Source: Kitasatospora indigofera (GTDB lineage Bacteria > Actinomycetota > Actinomycetes > Streptomycetales > Streptomycetaceae). Taken from it: DNA of 64,000 nucleotides. The stretch covers positions 92,535-156,534 of the forward strand of contig NZ_BNBO01000015.1 in NCBI RefSeq assembly GCF_014655955.1, in the 5' to 3' direction. Positions 61,319 through 64,000 of this stretch are shown one piece after another. Position 1 is the first letter of the stretch. Each line of letters begins with the position of its first letter. The position numbers and the translations under genes were made by a program. The notes under the pieces were generated by a model. It was not told where the DNA came from. It saw only the letters and a list, made by a program, of their open reading frames with translations, and ran no database searches.

Positions 61319-62305
61319 TCAGTTCACGTCCGCCAGGCAGAGCACGAACTTGGTGATGCCGTTGTCCTGGTAGTACGAGCTGTTCGCGTCCGGGTACTTG
61401 GCGCAGGCCGTGTCCCCGTCCGTGGTGCCGAGCACCTTGGCGATCACCTTGTACTTCGCCCGGGAGTCGCTGCACGGCAGCATGGTGATGTCCGGGTTCG
61501 AGTCGTGGGTCGAGTTGGCGCTGGTCTCGTGGTCGTTGCGCAGGCAGTCGCCGGCCTTCGCGCGGTCCACGTCGCTGGGCACCGGGTTGCCGGCCGAGGC
61601 GGAGGAGGCCGGGACCGACGGCTTGGACGACGGCTTGGCGCTGGCGCTCGGCGCGGCCGAGGAGCTGGCCTTCGGGGAGGCCCCGGGGGTGGCGCCGTTC
61701 AGCGGGCCGAGGCACAGCACGTAGGTCTTGCGGCTGCTGCGCCGGCCGCTCTTGCCCCAGACCGAGGCGGTGGAGTCCGGGTTCGCCTCGCACTTGGAGG
61801 TGTCCGTGGTGCCGGTGTACTTGGCGATGACCTTGTACTGGGCCTTGGCGTCCGTGCACTTGACGATGTCGACGTCGGAGACGCCGCTGGTCTTCACGCA
61901 GTCGCCGACGGCGGCGCTGCCGACGCTCGGGCCCACCACGAAGTAGCCGATGACCAGCACGACCACACCGACGACCGCGCCGACGACCTTCAGCGCGACC
62001 TTCTTGCTCCTGCGGGGCGGCTGCGGAACCGGCTGGCCCCAGCCGGGCTGGCCGCCCGGGGGCATCCCGCCGCCACCGGGCGGGGGGAAGCCGGGCTGGC
62101 CGTACGGCGGGGCCGGCGGGCCGGGCTGCGGCGGCACCGGGCCGCCGGGGTAGCCGTAGCCGGGCGCGGGCGGCTGCGGGGGGCCGAACCCGGGGGCGGC
62201 GGGCGGCGGACCGAACCCGGGAGCCGGCGGCTGGCCGTACGGCGGCTGGGCGGGCGGCGGGTAGCCGTACTGGGGCTGACCGTACGGATTGGGCGGTGTG
62301 CTCAT
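61319..62305 (-). CDS. LppU/SCO3897 family membrane protein with duplicated domain
   Basis: 328 residues. N-terminal ~95 residues of Pro/Gly/Tyr repeats, one transmembrane helix (VVGAVVGVVVLVIGYFVVG), then two homologous extracellular domains separated by a Ser/Pro linker: VGDCVKT...KYKVIAKYTGTTDTSKCE-like and GDCLRN...KYKVIAKVLGTTDGDTACA-like units, each with four cysteines and ending VLCL. Streptomyces SCO3897 lies next to the CCA-enzyme gene as here. Function unknown; disulfide-stabilised surface domains are likely. ATG 62305. Confidence 0.82.
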   Translation of the reverse strand: MSTPPNPYGQPQYGYPPPAQPPYGQPPAPGFGPPPAAPGFGPPQPPAPGYGYPGGPVPPQPGPPAPPYGQPGFPPPGGGGMPPGGQPGWGQPVPQPPRRSKKVALKVVGAVVGVVVLVIGYFVVGPSVGSAAVGDCVKTSGVSDVDIVKCTDAKAQYKVIAKYTGTTDTSKCEANPDSTASVWGKSGRRSSRKTYVLCLGPLNGATPGASPKASSSAAPSASAKPSSKPSVPASSASAGNPVPSDVDRAKAGDCLRNDHETSANSTHDSNPDITMLPCSDSRAKYKVIAKVLGTTDGDTACAKYPDANSSYYQDNGITKFVLCLADVN

Positions 62306-62402
62306 ATGAGTCCCCCGTGACAGAGTGCTGCCGGCGCGGCAATTTCTGACGTACCTTAGCGAGTTGCCGTCACGTCAGTGACGCCGAGGGCCTACCGGGG
62401 AG

Positions 62403-63740
62403 TCAGCCCGGCCGGACCTGGCCCGCTTCGGGGGGCGAGCGCCGGGCGGCCCGCGCGTAGAGCAGGGCGGCCGCGCCGTACACCAGCGCGACGCCCAACA
62501 GCACCGTCGCCGAACGTCCCGACAGCGGCAGGACCAGCGCGGTCACCGCCGCCGCGGCGACGAAGGCGGCGTTGAACAGCACGTCGTAGATGGCGAACAC
62601 CCGGCCGCGGAACTCGTCCTCGACCGACTCCTGCACCACGGTGTCGGCGCAGATCTTGGTGCCCTGGGTGACCACGCCGAGCAGCAGCGCCGCGGCCAGC
62701 CCGGGAACCAGCGAGAAGGGCAGCCCCAGGGCCGGCACGAACACCACCGGAGCCGTCAGGCAGGCCGTCATCCACCCCGCGAGCCCGAGCCGCCGGGTGC
62801 ACCACGGACTGATCAGGGCGGCCAGGAAGAACCCGAGGGCCGAGAGACCCACGGCCTGGCCCAGGGTCGCGAGACCGCCCGAGCTGTCCGCCGGGTCGTT
62901 GAAGGTGTAGCGGGCGAGCATCACCACCACCACGATCAGCACGCCGTAGCAGAACCGGGCCGCGGTGACGGCGGCCATCGCGTGGACGGCCGGCCGGCAG
63001 TCGCGGACCAGGTGCCGCACCCCGGCCCCGAGGTCCCGGGCGGCCTGGCCGAGGGCCTGCCGCAGCGCGGGCCGGCCGGGGTGACGGTCCGGGCCCAGCA
63101 GGTCCGGCGCCATCCGCCGGGCGGCCAGCGCGGCCGACAGGTAGAGCAGCGCCGCCAGGGTGACCAGCGCGGCGTCCGCCCGTGCGCCCGGCGGCATCAG
63201 CTGGTGCAGCACGAAGCCCAGGCCGCCGCCGATCGCGGCGGCGACCGTACCGAGGGTGGGGGAGAGCGCGTTGGCGGTGACCAGCTGCTTCGAGTCGACC
63301 ACCCGGGGCAGCGCCGCCGAGAGACCGGCCAGGATGAACCGGTTGAGCGCGGTGACCAGCAGCGCGGCGGTGAAGAAGAGCCAGTCCGGCGCGCGGGCCA
63401 GCAACAGGCCGCCGGTGACCAGCCCCAGCCCGAACCGGGCCAGGTTCCCGAGGTAGAGCACCTGCCGGCGCCGCCAGCGGTCCAGCAGCACCCCGGCGAA
63501 GGGCCCGATCACCGAGAAGGGCAGCAGCGTCACCGCGAGCACCGAGGCGATGTCGGCCGGCGAGGACTGCTTCTCCGGCGAGAACACCACGTAGGCGGCC
63601 AGCGAGACCTGGAAGACGCCGTCGGAGAGCTGGGACAGCACCCGGGCGGTGAGCAGCCGACGGAAGTCCCGTTGCCGCAGCAGCCCGGTGAGGGTGGCAC
63701 GGTTGGGAGCTCTGGTGCTGCCGTTCGCTGTGATGGCCAC
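62403..63740 (-). CDS. MFS transporter
   Basis: 445 residues from GTG 63740, about 12 transmembrane helices. The loop motif after helix 2 (LLDRWRRRQVLYLGN) is the MFS DRxGRR type; the end is FRGRVFAIYDVLFNAAFVAAAAV-like. Probably an efflux pump of unknown substrate. The frame continues upstream to a TTG inside parS site 7; I prefer GTG 63740, giving VAITANGSTRAPNR. No strong ribosome site precedes either start. Confidence 0.82.
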   Translation of the reverse strand: MAITANGSTRAPNRATLTGLLRQRDFRRLLTARVLSQLSDGVFQVSLAAYVVFSPEKQSSPADIASVLAVTLLPFSVIGPFAGVLLDRWRRRQVLYLGNLARFGLGLVTGGLLLARAPDWLFFTAALLVTALNRFILAGLSAALPRVVDSKQLVTANALSPTLGTVAAAIGGGLGFVLHQLMPPGARADAALVTLAALLYLSAALAARRMAPDLLGPDRHPGRPALRQALGQAARDLGAGVRHLVRDCRPAVHAMAAVTAARFCYGVLIVVVVMLARYTFNDPADSSGGLATLGQAVGLSALGFFLAALISPWCTRRLGLAGWMTACLTAPVVFVPALGLPFSLVPGLAAALLLGVVTQGTKICADTVVQESVEDEFRGRVFAIYDVLFNAAFVAAAAVTALVLPLSGRSATVLLGVALVYGAAALLYARAARRSPPEAGQVRPG

Positions 63741-63759
63741 CCGCCAAGAGTGCCACGGC

Positions 63760-63793
63760 CCCGGGCGTTGTTTCACGTGAAACAACGCCCGGG
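63760..63793. other. parS: parS site 7 within a 34-bp perfect palindrome
   Basis: The core GTTTCACGTGAAAC (63770-63783) is extended symmetrically by CCCGGGCGTT on the left and its complement on the right. It lies directly upstream of the MFS gene. Confidence 0.93.
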
Positions 63794-63801
63794 AACGGAC
63801 A

Positions 63802-63832
63802 GTGGGGGCCCCGGCGATGCCGGGACCCCCAC
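63802..63832. terminator. hairpin near the right edge
   Basis: 14-nt arms with one mismatch (63802-63815 with 63819-63832), 3-base loop. It may terminate a minus-strand gene to the right of the window. Confidence 0.55.
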
Positions 63833-63907
63833 CGGAGCCCTACGAGTCGTCAGTTCGACCCGGCAGGTTCACCACACGGACACGACCGAAGCCGCACCCC
63901 GCGCCCG

Positions 63908-64000
63908 GCGCCCAGCCGGGACAATCGCGAACCGAGCTACGCTCAGCGCCCAGCCGGGACAATCGCGAACCGAGCTACGCTCAGCGCCCAGCCGGGACAA
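63908..64000. repeat. 38-bp tandem repeat cut by the window end
   Basis: Units start at 63908, 63946 and 63984 (each beginning GCGCCCAGCCGGGACAA); the first two are identical over 38 bp and the third is cut at 64000. No coding frame is supported across it; 38 is not a multiple of three. Confidence 0.85.

Noticed and set aside
63908..64000. CRISPR array
   Set aside because: Units are directly tandem with no spacers and no cas genes are near.

Overview
The window is a GC-rich actinomycete chromosome segment around the replication origin, almost certainly from Streptomyces or a close relative such as Kitasatospora. The evidence is the gene order gyrA-gyrB-dciA-recF-gnd-dnaN-oriC-dnaA-rpmH-rnpA-yidD-yidC-jag-rsmG-parA-parB, the pknB/crgA/class E sortase neighbourhood, clade-specific small proteins (DLW-39, DUF5324 and LppU/SCO3897 types), frequent GTG starts and seven perfect ParB sites. 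All calls come from reading the sequence; no database search was run.

Layout. (1) 1-11.7 kb, cell envelope and division: the end of a penicillin-binding protein gene, pknB, two class E sortases, a glutamine amidotransferase gene (pabA/trpG), a DUF881 protein, crgA, a rhomboid protease, a cyclophilin, a DUF5324 protein, tRNA-Ala and small conserved proteins. A compact cluster of DnaA boxes lies between crgA and the rhomboid gene. (2) 12,278-25,610, a 13.3-kb integrative and conjugative element (AICE) inserted in the 3' half of a tRNA-Ile gene and flanked by a 45-bp direct repeat. It carries a Nudix gene and a GntR repressor gene with a set of operator-like palindromes, a polycistronic run of small transfer-type genes, a TraB/FtsK translocase, a cytosine DNA methyltransferase, a primase-polymerase, a YfjI/DUF3987 replication protein, excisionase and integrase. 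(3) 25.6-43.7 kb, the replication core: a cyclopropane synthase-like methyltransferase, DUF3566, gyrA, gyrB, dciA, recF, gnd, dnaN, oriC, dnaA, then rpmH to jag on the other strand. (4) 43.8-64 kb: rsmG, parA, parB, an acetyltransferase, trxA, trxB, sigM and its anti-sigma factor, a pseudokinase, murJ, a DUF6049 protein, a CCA-adding enzyme, an LppU-like protein and an MFS transporter. parS sites are scattered through this part.

The strongest non-routine signal is at 23,774-24,008, between the element's YfjI gene and xis. Eight copies of the 9-mer GACAGAACC and a 17-bp inverted pair are arranged as a gap-free dyad, every block mirrored at exactly the same distance about position 23,891. This is the best candidate for the element's replication origin or a master control site. 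Other points of interest are octamer repeats just after traB (a possible clt transfer locus), a private terminator that the element supplies to the restored tRNA-Ile, parS sites embedded in a coding region, a hairpin and a 34-bp palindrome, a pseudokinase separate from MurJ (the two are fused in Mycobacterium), and a 38-bp tandem repeat running off the right edge.
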